Assembly: GCF_000498535.1 (NCBI RefSeq)
Contig: NZ_AVGG01000007.1
Span: forward strand, 124,001 to 188,000
From: Flavobacterium limnosediminis JC2902
GTDB taxonomy: Bacteria; Bacteroidota; Bacteroidia; Flavobacteriales; Flavobacteriaceae
Length of the DNA: 64,000 bases
Direction: 5' to 3'
This document shows, piece after piece, positions 16,972 to 25,490 of the stretch (positions within the stretch are counted from its first letter, which is position 1; each line of letters starts with the position of its first letter). The notes under the pieces were generated by a model. It was not told where the DNA came from and searched no databases. It worked only from the letters and a program-made list of their open reading frames with translations. The translations under genes and the position numbers were made by a program.

Positions 16972-19518
16972 ATGGCGAAGACATCAAAAAAAGAAACTGC
17001 TGAAGCAAAAACTAACGACGAAACTCCAAAAAAAGCTTGGGTGCTAAATCGCCGAAACAAAGTCCTTATCGGGGCTTTGCTCGTTTTATTTTCGGTGGCA
17101 TTACTACTTTCCTTTGTTTCCTATTATATCTACGGGGATTACGATCAAAGCGCATTGGGTTCGTTTGCCGACAGAAGTGAGAAAACCTATAACTGGTTGG
17201 GGAAATTTGGGGCCTATCTGTCTGATTTCTTTTTATACAGAGGATTCGGAGCGGCTTCTTTTTTACTTGTTCGATTGTTCTTTTTAGCCGGAGCCTATCT
17301 TTTGGTGGACATTTCGTTGACAAAACTGAAAAACTCAATTTTCTGGGACATGTTTGCCATGGTAATCATATCCGTAATTTTTGGTTTTTTCTGGGATTAT
17401 ATTCCGCAATTGGGCGGCGTTATCGGTTATGAAATGAACCTGTTTACCCAGGATTACATCGGTAAAACCGGAACCTTTTTAGTATTATTTTTCGGAATTA
17501 TAGTTTATCTGATATTAAAAATAAAAGTTTCCACAGAAGGCATTAAAAATTTCTTTGAAAGCAGAAGTAAATCTTTCGAAGAGGAATTGAACGAAGGGAA
17601 TGAAATCATTCAAAACAGTTCAAACATCCCAACAGCAATGGCACCGACGGCAGTTAACGATACTATTGTTGATGAGGAAATCGTCAATACGAATCCGAGT
17701 CTGGATTTTAACGATGCGGAAGACGATGAAATTCTGTCCAACATCGAATTAAAAACCGCTCCTTCTGTTTTCGAAATAAACAAGGAAGCACTGAAACCAA
17801 CCATCGAACATCCGTCGGAAATCCATCTGAAACCCGTTCCTCCCGTTGCCGTTCCTCATATTATTGAGCCTGTAACTCCAATTGTACCGGAAGCTCCGAA
17901 ATCAGAAATTATCCAAACCAATGACGATAGCTTTACCATCGAAAAAATCGAGGAAGAAGCTACGGTTGAAGAAAATTTAGCGGCACGACTGGTTCAGGAT
18001 TTCGGTGAATTTGACCCTACTTTGGAATTGTCGAATTATCAGTTTCCGTCGATTGAACTTTTAAAAGAATATTCGTCGGGCGGTATCACTATCAATCAGG
18101 CGGAATTAGAAGAAAATAAAAACCGGATTGTAGATACGCTGAAAAACTACAACATCGGAATTTCCCAAATTAAAGCGACGGTTGGTCCGACAGTTACCTT
18201 ATATGAAATCGTTCCGGAAGCCGGTATCCGTATTTCAAAAATCAAAAATCTGGAAGACGATATTGCGCTTTCCTTAGCTGCTTTGGGTATTCGTATCATC
18301 GCTCCTATTCCGGGGAAAGGAACTATCGGTATTGAGGTTCCGAACAACAATCCTACCATGGTTTCGATGAAGAGCGTAATCGCTTCTCCGAAATTCCAGA
18401 CTGCCGAGATGGAATTGCCGATTGCATTGGGTAAAACAATCTCAAACGAAACTTTTGTTGTCGATTTAGCTAAAATGCCACACTTACTGATGGCAGGTGC
18501 TACCGGACAAGGAAAATCGGTGGGATTGAATGCGGTTCTGACCTCGTTATTATACAAAAAACACCCTGCCGAAGTGAAATTCGTTTTGGTGGATCCGAAA
18601 AAAGTAGAACTGACCCTTTTCAACAAAATAGAAAGACATTATCTGGCAAAACTTCCGGATGACGGTGATGCTATCATCACAGATAACACCAAGGTAATCA
18701 ACACATTAAATTCACTTTGTATTGAAATGGATAATCGTTATTCTTTATTGAAAGATGCGATGGTTCGTAACATCAAAGAATATAACGAAAAGTTCAAACA
18801 ACGAAAACTGAATCCGGAAAACGGACATCGATTTTTGCCTTATATCGTACTGGTTGTTGACGAGTTCGCCGATTTAATCATGACTGCCGGTAAAGAAGTA
18901 GAAACCCCTATTGCCCGTCTGGCTCAATTAGCCCGTGCTATCGGAATTCACCTTATCATTGCGACACAAAGACCTTCCGTTAACGTTATTACGGGGATGA
19001 TTAAAGCCAACTTCCCTGCCCGAATTGCCTTCCGTGTAACTTCGAAAATCGATTCCAGAACCATTTTGGATACTGGTGGCGCCGATCAGTTAATTGGACG
19101 TGGAGATTTACTATATACACAAGGTAACGATATCGTTCGTGTACAATGTGCGTTCGTGGATACACCTGAAGTGGAAAAAATTACGGATTATATCGGTTCG
19201 CAAAAAGCATACCCTAACGCTTACTTCCTACCAGAGTACGTTGGCGAAGAAAGTGGCATAAGTCTTGATATAGATATCTCCGAAAGAGATTCCATGTTCA
19301 GGGATGCTGCCGAAATTATTGTTACGGCACAGCAAGGTTCCGCTTCGTTATTGCAACGTAAACTGAAATTGGGTTACAACCGGGCAGGTCGATTAATCGA
19401 TCAGTTGGAAGCCGCAGGTATTGTTGGCCCATTCGAAGGCAGTAAAGCAAGAAGCGTTAATATTCCTGACCTGGTTGCTTTGGAGCATTTTTTCGCTAAC
19501 GAACAAAACAACATGTAA
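16972..19518 (+). CDS. ftsK: DNA translocase FtsK
   Basis: 848 residues: four N-terminal membrane helices (about 30-190), an acidic/Pro-rich linker (about 200-330), and the RecA-like motor. Walker A is GATGQGKS near residue 510 and Walker B is VVDEFADL near 627. The C-terminal gamma winged helix (about 785-848, LLQRKLKLGYNRAGRLIDQLE) binds KOPS-like polar sequences and activates XerCD recombination. It works at the division septum. It begins a run with lolA, a lipopolysaccharide permease and ribB, and lolA starts 2 nt after its stop. Confidence 0.96.
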   Translation: MAKTSKKETAEAKTNDETPKKAWVLNRRNKVLIGALLVLFSVALLLSFVSYYIYGDYDQSALGSFADRSEKTYNWLGKFGAYLSDFFLYRGFGAASFLLVRLFFLAGAYLLVDISLTKLKNSIFWDMFAMVIISVIFGFFWDYIPQLGGVIGYEMNLFTQDYIGKTGTFLVLFFGIIVYLILKIKVSTEGIKNFFESRSKSFEEELNEGNEIIQNSSNIPTAMAPTAVNDTIVDEEIVNTNPSLDFNDAEDDEILSNIELKTAPSVFEINKEALKPTIEHPSEIHLKPVPPVAVPHIIEPVTPIVPEAPKSEIIQTNDDSFTIEKIEEEATVEENLAARLVQDFGEFDPTLELSNYQFPSIELLKEYSSGGITINQAELEENKNRIVDTLKNYNIGISQIKATVGPTVTLYEIVPEAGIRISKIKNLEDDIALSLAALGIRIIAPIPGKGTIGIEVPNNNPTMVSMKSVIASPKFQTAEMELPIALGKTISNETFVVDLAKMPHLLMAGATGQGKSVGLNAVLTSLLYKKHPAEVKFVLVDPKKVELTLFNKIERHYLAKLPDDGDAIITDNTKVINTLNSLCIEMDNRYSLLKDAMVRNIKEYNEKFKQRKLNPENGHRFLPYIVLVVDEFADLIMTAGKEVETPIARLAQLARAIGIHLIIATQRPSVNVITGMIKANFPARIAFRVTSKIDSRTILDTGGADQLIGRGDLLYTQGNDIVRVQCAFVDTPEVEKITDYIGSQKAYPNAYFLPEYVGEESGISLDIDISERDSMFRDAAEIIVTAQQGSASLLQRKLKLGYNRAGRLIDQLEAAGIVGPFEGSKARSVNIPDLVALEHFFANEQNNM

Positions 19519-19519
19519 G

Positions 19520-20203
19520 ATGAAATCGATTACACACAACAATAGTTTCCCATTTCCAGGTAAAAACCTGATCGCTCTTCTGTTTGCCTTATTTCTGTAC
19601 CTTCCGGGAAGTGCTCAGAATTCACAAAAAGCAAAAGAGTTATTGGATGATGTTACGGCCAAAGTAAAAAGCTATGACAATATCGTTATCAACTTCAGTT
19701 ACTCGGTGCAGAATTTAAAACAAAACATCGATCAGGACAGCAAAGGCAATGTTACCCTGAAAGGAAACCAGTATGTACTGAATTTCATGGGAGTAACCAA
19801 AATTTTTGACGGTAAGAAAAATTATACCATCGTGCCCGAAGATCAGGAAATCACCATTTCTAAACATGATGATAATGATGCCAATGCCTTGACACCTGCA
19901 AAAATGCTGACCTTTTTTAATTCGGGGTTCAAATATTCGTGGGATATCCTGCAAAACATCAAAGGAAGACAAATTCAATATGTAAAATTGATCCCTACAA
20001 ACACAAAAGATAACCGAAAAGAAATTTTGTTAGGAATAGATGCACAGACAAAAAACATCTACAATCTGATTGAAATGAACAAAAACGGCTCTAAAACCAC
20101 TATCGTTGTTAATTCTTTTAAAACAAATCAACCTATTTCGAAAAATCATTTTACCTTTACCCAGAGTAAATATCCTAATTACTACATCAATAATTTAGAC
20201 TAG
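19520..20203 (+). CDS. lolA: Outer membrane lipoprotein carrier protein LolA
   Basis: 227 residues from the ATG at 19520; the upstream in-frame extension lies within ftsK. A signal peptide with a long n-region ends LPGSAQ. The mature part has the LolA half-barrel features (KSYDNIVINFSY, then KGNQYVLNFMGVTKIFDGKKNYT), which shuttle lipoproteins from the inner to the outer membrane. The gene order ftsK-lolA-lptF/G is common in Bacteroidetes. Confidence 0.92.
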   Translation: MKSITHNNSFPFPGKNLIALLFALFLYLPGSAQNSQKAKELLDDVTAKVKSYDNIVINFSYSVQNLKQNIDQDSKGNVTLKGNQYVLNFMGVTKIFDGKKNYTIVPEDQEITISKHDDNDANALTPAKMLTFFNSGFKYSWDILQNIKGRQIQYVKLIPTNTKDNRKEILLGIDAQTKNIYNLIEMNKNGSKTTIVVNSFKTNQPISKNHFTFTQSKYPNYYINNLD

Positions 20204-20210
20204 ATTTCGG

Positions 20211-21698
20211 GTGAAAATTTTAGATCGTTACATTCTTAAATCCTTCCTGATTACATTTACTTCGGTATTTGTAATCCTTTTTTTTATATTCATTTTACAG
20301 GGAATCTGGCTTTTCATTTCTGAGCTTGCAGGTAAAAACCTGGATTACATGGTAGTTGTAAAATTCCTTGTTTTTTATTCTCCAAAAATTGTTCCTTTAG
20401 TTTTACCGCTTTCCATATTGCTGGCTTCCATCATGACTTTCGGAAGTTTTGCCGAAAACTATGAGTTTGCTGCCATGAAATCGGCCGGAATTTCCCTTGG
20501 GAGAGCTATGAAAGGATTGACTATCTTCATCTTTTTATTAAGTTTTGCCGCTTTCTTTTTCGCAAATACCGTAATTCCAAAAGCCGAATACAAATTCATA
20601 AACCTCAGAAAAGACATCCTTCAAACAAAGCCCGCTATGGCTATTGCTGAAGGTCAGTTTAATACCATCGGAAATTCAAACATCAAGGTCGATAAGAAAA
20701 CAGGTGAAAACGGAGAATTCCTTGAAGGTGTTACAATGCACGTAAAATCAAATCAGGGATTTGGCAATAAAACCGTCATAAAAGCCAAAAGCGGCGTTCT
20801 TAAAAGCGAAGAAGGTTCAAACATCCTTAAACTGGACCTAATCGACGGTTATTATTACGAAGACATTTATCCTAAAAAATTTGAAGAACAGAATAAGGTT
20901 CCTTTTGCAAAAGCAAATTTCAAAAAATACAGAATAAACATCGATCTTACCAACCTGAACAAAAGCGAGACGGCCGGTGAAATCGTAAACACCAATACCA
21001 TGCTTAATGTGAGTGAATTGAATTTCACCATTGATTCCCTTCAGAAAAGCTACAAAAAAGACGTTGTTTCTTTTACGGAAAACATTTCACAGGGAATTGA
21101 ATTCACATTAAAACCAAAACCCATTACGTCTTCCGCAAAATTTAAGAATACAGATGATATTCTGGCCTCATTTTCAGCAGAAGATAAAAGTAAAATTTTT
21201 GAGTCCGCGCTAAACAGCCTTTCGAGCACCGATTTTTCAATTCAGAACAATAAAAACGATTTGTATGAAAAGAAAAAGAACATAAACAAACACTGGCTTG
21301 CATTACACGAGAAATTCGTGGTTGCTTTCTCCTGTCTGCTGATGTTTTTCATCGGAGCACCGCTGGGAGCAATCATCAGAAAAGGAGGATTGGGATTACC
21401 TATCGTTTTTGCCGTATTAATATTCATCATCTTCCATTTCATCAACACCTTCGGAAGAAAAGTGGCTCAGGAAAACGGTATTCCGCCCTTTTTAGGTTCT
21501 TGGTTATCCTCAATGGTTTTAGCACCGTTAGCGATATCGCTCACCTACAGGGCTACAAACGACATTGGTGTAATGGTGAATTTTGACTGGATAGTAGAAC
21601 CTTTCCAGAAATTAATAAACAAAGCGCTGAGCAATACTGAAAAAATTGATCTCGAGGAAGACAGAGATACTATAAAAGACAACGATAACGACAACTAA
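20211..21698 (+). CDS. LptF/LptG family lipopolysaccharide export permease
   Basis: 495 residues, starting at a GTG (KILDRYILKSFLITF), the canonical YjgP/YjgQ N-terminus. Three N-terminal and three C-terminal membrane helices flank a large periplasmic beta-jellyroll (about 120-380), the LptF/G plan. Together with LptB it should extract lipopolysaccharide from the inner membrane. A single family member cannot be called LptF or LptG here. The stop codon is 1 nt from the ribB ATG. Confidence 0.9.
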   Translation: MKILDRYILKSFLITFTSVFVILFFIFILQGIWLFISELAGKNLDYMVVVKFLVFYSPKIVPLVLPLSILLASIMTFGSFAENYEFAAMKSAGISLGRAMKGLTIFIFLLSFAAFFFANTVIPKAEYKFINLRKDILQTKPAMAIAEGQFNTIGNSNIKVDKKTGENGEFLEGVTMHVKSNQGFGNKTVIKAKSGVLKSEEGSNILKLDLIDGYYYEDIYPKKFEEQNKVPFAKANFKKYRINIDLTNLNKSETAGEIVNTNTMLNVSELNFTIDSLQKSYKKDVVSFTENISQGIEFTLKPKPITSSAKFKNTDDILASFSAEDKSKIFESALNSLSSTDFSIQNNKNDLYEKKKNINKHWLALHEKFVVAFSCLLMFFIGAPLGAIIRKGGLGLPIVFAVLIFIIFHFINTFGRKVAQENGIPPFLGSWLSSMVLAPLAISLTYRATNDIGVMVNFDWIVEPFQKLINKALSNTEKIDLEEDRDTIKDNDNDN

Positions 21699-21699
21699 A

Positions 21700-22839
21700 A
21701 TGCTGACTACAGAAAAAATACAACTCAACACCATTGAAGAAGCGATAGAAGACATCCGTCAAGGAAAAGTAATTATTGTTGTGGATGATGAGGACCGCGA
21801 AAATGAAGGTGATTTTTTAGCCGCTGCTGATAAAGTTACGCCTGAAATGATCAACTTTATGGCTACCTACGGAAAAGGGCTTATCTGTACGCCTTTAACC
21901 GAAAAACGCTGTAAAGAACTCGACCTTCACGCTATGGTTGGTAATAACACCGATCCGATGCAAACCGCTTTTACCGTTTCGGTTGATTTAAGAGGAAATG
22001 GAGTAACAACCGGTATTTCCGCGGCAGACAGATCCAAAACCGTTGAAGCATTGGTAGATCCGAATACAAAACCTTTTGAATTAGGTCGTCCCGGACATAT
22101 TTTTCCGTTGATAGCAAAAGAAGGTGGCGTTTTAAGACGAACAGGTCACACCGAAGCCGCCATTGATTTTGCTCGATTGGCCGGGTTCCGCCCTGCCGGT
22201 GTTATTTGCGAAATTATGAATGATGACGGTACTATGGCACGTTTACCGCAATTGGTGGAAGTAGCCAAAAAATTAGACCTGAAACTGGTTTCTATTGAGG
22301 ACTTGGTTGCTTACAGAATGCAGCACGACAGTCTGATTCATAAGAAGGAGGATTTTGAGATTCAGACCCGTTTCGGAGAATTCCGCCTCCGTGCCTATCT
22401 GCAGATTACCAATAAACAGGTTCATATCGCATTAACCAAAGGAAGCTGGAGTACCGGGGAACCTATTTTAACCCGAATCAATTCAACTCATATTAATAAC
22501 GACATTTTAGGGACGCTTACAAACGATGATGCCGATAAAAAACTGGATGATATGTTCAAACGTATCAACGAGGAAGGAAAAGGCGCCATTTTGTTCATAA
22601 ACCACCAAAGTCAGGCTTCTGATTTATTAAGTCGTTTATCAGAATTGAAAGGATTACAGGAAAAAGGCGTACACAAAGCACCTCAAATTAAGATTGACAT
22701 TAAAGATTTTGGTATCGGCGCACAGATTTTACACGATCTGGACATTTCAAAAATCAGATTATTATCCAATTCGGCACAAACAAAACGTGTCGGAATGATT
22801 GGATACGGACTTGAGATAACGGAATACGTTGGTTTTTAA
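21700..22839 (+). CDS. ribB: 3,4-dihydroxy-2-butanone 4-phosphate synthase with degenerate GTP cyclohydrolase II domain
   Basis: 379 residues with the RibBA length. The N-terminal RibB domain (1-210) is intact: [11 protein letters not shown] with the metal and phosphate residues, RPGHIFPL, and [13 protein letters not shown]. It makes DHBP from ribulose 5-phosphate for riboflavin synthesis. The C-terminal RibA-like domain (about 220-379) lacks the three zinc Cys: where RibA has GD(V/I)LGSLRCDCG, this has [14 protein letters not shown] cyclohydrolase II activity is therefore doubtful. Cotranscription with ftsK-lolA-lptF/G is likely from the tight spacing. Confidence 0.92.
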   Translation: MLTTEKIQLNTIEEAIEDIRQGKVIIVVDDEDRENEGDFLAAADKVTPEMINFMATYGKGLICTPLTEKRCKELDLHAMVGNNTDPMQTAFTVSVDLRGNGVTTGISAADRSKTVEALVDPNTKPFELGRPGHIFPLIAKEGGVLRRTGHTEAAIDFARLAGFRPAGVICEIMNDDGTMARLPQLVEVAKKLDLKLVSIEDLVAYRMQHDSLIHKKEDFEIQTRFGEFRLRAYLQITNKQVHIALTKGSWSTGEPILTRINSTHINNDILGTLTNDDADKKLDDMFKRINEEGKGAILFINHQSQASDLLSRLSELKGLQEKGVHKAPQIKIDIKDFGIGAQILHDLDISKIRLLSNSAQTKRVGMIGYGLEITEYVGF

Positions 22840-22929
22840 AAAAACATTTTTTTTATTTTGTAAACCAAACGAAATGAAATAGTTAAAAAACAGAGGCTTA
22901 ATTATTTTATTTTTTATTTGAAAAAGGCT

Positions 22930-22959
22930 TGCAGAAACAAAAAAGGTTCTTAGATTTGC
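22930..22959 (+). promoter_or_regulatory. Consensus promoter of tRNA-Ser copy 1
   Basis: TTG at 22930-22932, 19 nt, then TAGATTTG at 22952-22959. An exact match to TTG-N17-23-TAnnTTTG, 31 nt before the mature tRNA. Confidence 0.85.
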
Positions 22960-22990
22960 ACTCGCAATCGGATTACGATTGCGGTTTATT

Positions 22991-23075
22991 GGAGAAATGG
23001 CAGAGTGGTCGATTGCGGCAGTCTTGAAAACTGTTGACTGTAACAGGTCCGGGGGTTCGAATCCCTCTTTCTCCG
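22991..23075 (+). tRNA. tRNA-Ser (UGA), copy 1
   Basis: 85 nt. The acceptor stem is GGAGAAA/TTTCTCC with discriminator G, the anticodon loop CTTGAAA reads TGA, and a long variable arm typical of class II tRNAs is followed by the T loop GGTTCGAATCC. CCA is not encoded. Identical to copy 2. Confidence 0.97.
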
Positions 23076-23182
23076 CAAAATAAAAACTAAGTTTTTATTT
23101 TTAAAGTTAATTTACAAAAGTGCATTGTAGATTAAATTTTCAAAGTTTATGCACTCGCAAACCTGAAAGAGATTTACATACT

Positions 23183-23267
23183 GGAGAAATGGCAGAGTGG
23201 TCGATTGCGGCAGTCTTGAAAACTGTTGACTGTAACAGGTCCGGGGGTTCGAATCCCTCTTTCTCCG
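23183..23267 (+). tRNA. tRNA-Ser (UGA), copy 2
   Basis: 85 nt, identical to the copy at 22991 across its length, with a 107-nt spacer between them. The upstream TGCACTCGCAA (23150-23160) repeats the transcription start region of copy 1, but the TAnnTTTG box has decayed. It may therefore be expressed by read-through. A terminator follows. Confidence 0.97.
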
Positions 23268-23270
23268 CAA

Positions 23271-23301
23271 AAAAAGCAAGCTACATCAGCTTGCTTTTTT
23301 T
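23271..23301 (+). terminator. Terminator of the tRNA-Ser pair
   Basis: Stem AAAAAGCAAGCT/AGCTTGCTTTTT with a six-base loop. It could also serve the converging endonuclease gene. Confidence 0.85.
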
Positions 23302-23326
23302 ATTAAATATTATTTCATTTATTCCA

Positions 23327-25297
23327 TTATCGCAGTATCAATTTCTGTGTAGTCGATTTACCATCGGAAGTTACTTTTACAAAATACACCCCGGAAGACA
23401 GATCCAATTGCAATTTGATGCTATCTGAAAAATATTCATTTAACACCTTCTGTCCTGTACAGGAATAAATTTCAACAACTGCTCCTCCCCTAATACCCGA
23501 AATAGTAAGATTATCGTTTGCCGGATTAGGGTACATCAGAAATTTCAAATCAGCTGCTTCGTTGGTACTTAAAGTGGAATACCAAGGCTCACCTGCATGG
23601 GTTCCCCATATATAATCCGCCAGATTCGGATAATCAATAAACGGATTTCGGTTCATCTGCCAGGTGTAAATATAATTATTGCGGTTCATTTCAAAATCAT
23701 CAGAAGGATCGGAATGGTTCCAGGTCAACAACGTAGTCAGATTACCTATAAAACCGTCCGGATTTTGCGCCGGATTTCCATTTACCACATTCAAACCGCT
23801 ATATCGTACACACATGTAAAAAACAGCTCTCGCAACATCGCCGTGCCAACTCCCTGAATTTCCCGCCGGACCACTATAATCCACCCCATAATTTCTTTCG
23901 TTTCTGGAACTGTTTTCCTGACCGTCTTCAGCACGAATATGATGCGCATCAGCATGACCGGCCAAAATATCATTGGGACCTGTCGGCAACCAAACATTGA
24001 TACCATCCGCAAAAGAAGACGTCCCATCGGAAAAACCACCTCGGGACTGACAGTAAATATGTTCCCTGTTCCAGAATCCCACAATGCTGTTTCCCGACTG
24101 GTAATCAATTTTAGTCTGTGCACGCTCCGTATACATCAGCCAAACCTGATTGTTGTTTAACGGGTTCTGATCGGCTGTTTTCAAAATCTCCCATATATCA
24201 CCATAGTTATGAGCACGCACTACAGCTGGATTAGCAATGATATTCTGAAGCGCCTGTTTTAAAGCAACACCCGACAACCCTTCAAGTGAAGTGTAATAAC
24301 CCACAGGAACAGTACTGGCAATCTGCCCATAAGTAGGATTTAGGGGTGTACCCCAAGACGAAGTCAGATAATTGGCATCAGTAACCCTAACCGATATATT
24401 ATTTCTTAACACGATGTATCCGGCAGGGACTGAACCTATTGTAATCCGAAGGTTTTCATCGCCGTCATTAACACCGTCATTCAGAAGCTGAATTACAGTC
24501 GAAACCGTATTTGTTCCCGTCGGAATTGTAACCGAAGTAGTTCCCGTATAATCTGAAGCAGTAAATGAGCCGTTTGATAACGTAAATGAAAAATTCAAAT
24601 CGGATGAAACATTAGCATCCGTCGTGAACGAAACTGTCATGCTTTGCCCTTCTGTCAAAGGAGCTATTGGAGCATACGTCGTGGTAATTCCGTTATAAAT
24701 AATTCCGGAACCGTCGTTATTCGCTCTTGGTGTTGGCGGTTTTACTTCGTAAGTACCATCGGTTTTTCTCTGGATAGATTGAGAATCTTTTAACCCATTT
24801 ACATTTTCATTATAGCTTACTGTTTCTCCCAGAATACCCATCAGATTGGCTGCAGTTGATGTATTGGTACTGTAAACTAAAGCGTCAACAAGATTCGTAG
24901 CCGTCGCGGGTGTGTTCAAGGGAAAATCATCTGCATTGCCCAAGTAAATAGCAACAGCATCCGGTCCGTTTTGAATCATCGCCTGAGGAATGATAGAAGA
25001 CGGTGACGGAGAAACCTGCAAATTTCCTAATAAAACATTTCCGTTTCCGTCAGTTACCAAACCGTCCAGATCAACAGCATAATAACTTAACGAACCCGCA
25101 TAAGGACTTGTACTGCCGGCGTTAAAGAACACAATAACATATCCATCTAAAGAAAAATTTGGTGTGGCCGATTTTAATTCGATAAATTCCAATACATCGG
25201 TAGAAGGTGTGTCGCAATCAAGTTCATTGATAACAATTTGTCCGAAACTCACATCAGAAACAAGAACAACAAACAACAACAGTATTTTTTTTATCAT
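23327..25297 (-). CDS. Secreted endonuclease I family protein with T9SS sorting domain
   Basis: 656 residues from the ATG at 25297, which gives a signal peptide ending VSFGQ. Domains in order: a lamin-tail-like domain (about 20-190, INELDCDTPSTDVLEFIELK), a Calx-beta-like segment (about 215-320), an endonuclease I/NucM domain (about 340-570), and a T9SS type A C-terminus (MYPNPANDNLTISG to KLILR). The nuclease domain has WNREHIYCQS and DAHHIRAED with the following Asn/Arg residues of the EndA active site. It should be an extracellular DNase for nutrient DNA or biofilm matrix. The longer start at 25348 spoils the signal peptide. Confidence 0.93.
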   Translation of the reverse strand: MIKKILLLFVVLVSDVSFGQIVINELDCDTPSTDVLEFIELKSATPNFSLDGYVIVFFNAGSTSPYAGSLSYYAVDLDGLVTDGNGNVLLGNLQVSPSPSSIIPQAMIQNGPDAVAIYLGNADDFPLNTPATATNLVDALVYSTNTSTAANLMGILGETVSYNENVNGLKDSQSIQRKTDGTYEVKPPTPRANNDGSGIIYNGITTTYAPIAPLTEGQSMTVSFTTDANVSSDLNFSFTLSNGSFTASDYTGTTSVTIPTGTNTVSTVIQLLNDGVNDGDENLRITIGSVPAGYIVLRNNISVRVTDANYLTSSWGTPLNPTYGQIASTVPVGYYTSLEGLSGVALKQALQNIIANPAVVRAHNYGDIWEILKTADQNPLNNNQVWLMYTERAQTKIDYQSGNSIVGFWNREHIYCQSRGGFSDGTSSFADGINVWLPTGPNDILAGHADAHHIRAEDGQENSSRNERNYGVDYSGPAGNSGSWHGDVARAVFYMCVRYSGLNVVNGNPAQNPDGFIGNLTTLLTWNHSDPSDDFEMNRNNYIYTWQMNRNPFIDYPNLADYIWGTHAGEPWYSTLSTNEAADLKFLMYPNPANDNLTISGIRGGAVVEIYSCTGQKVLNEYFSDSIKLQLDLSSGVYFVKVTSDGKSTTQKLILR

Positions 25298-25490
25298 TTC
25301 CGTATTTTTTTGGGGGGATAAAATTAAGGAATTGCCGATTAATAACATGTTGAAATTGAAAAGTTTACATCAAATAATCATTTGTAAGAAAAGTAATTGT
25401 TTTTTATTTTTTTATCATAAAATTAGGGCAATCCGATGTTTTTCCTAAATTTACGAATTAATAATTATAGGCGCTTAATTCCCGGACCTT

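Noticed and set aside
21560..21700. FMN riboswitch ahead of ribB
   Set aside because: The gene begins 1 nt after the permease stop codon and no RFN-type sequence is visible.
23120..23428. Open frame on the plus strand across tRNA-Ser copy 2
   Set aside because: It runs through a complete tRNA and a terminator and has no protein-like composition.
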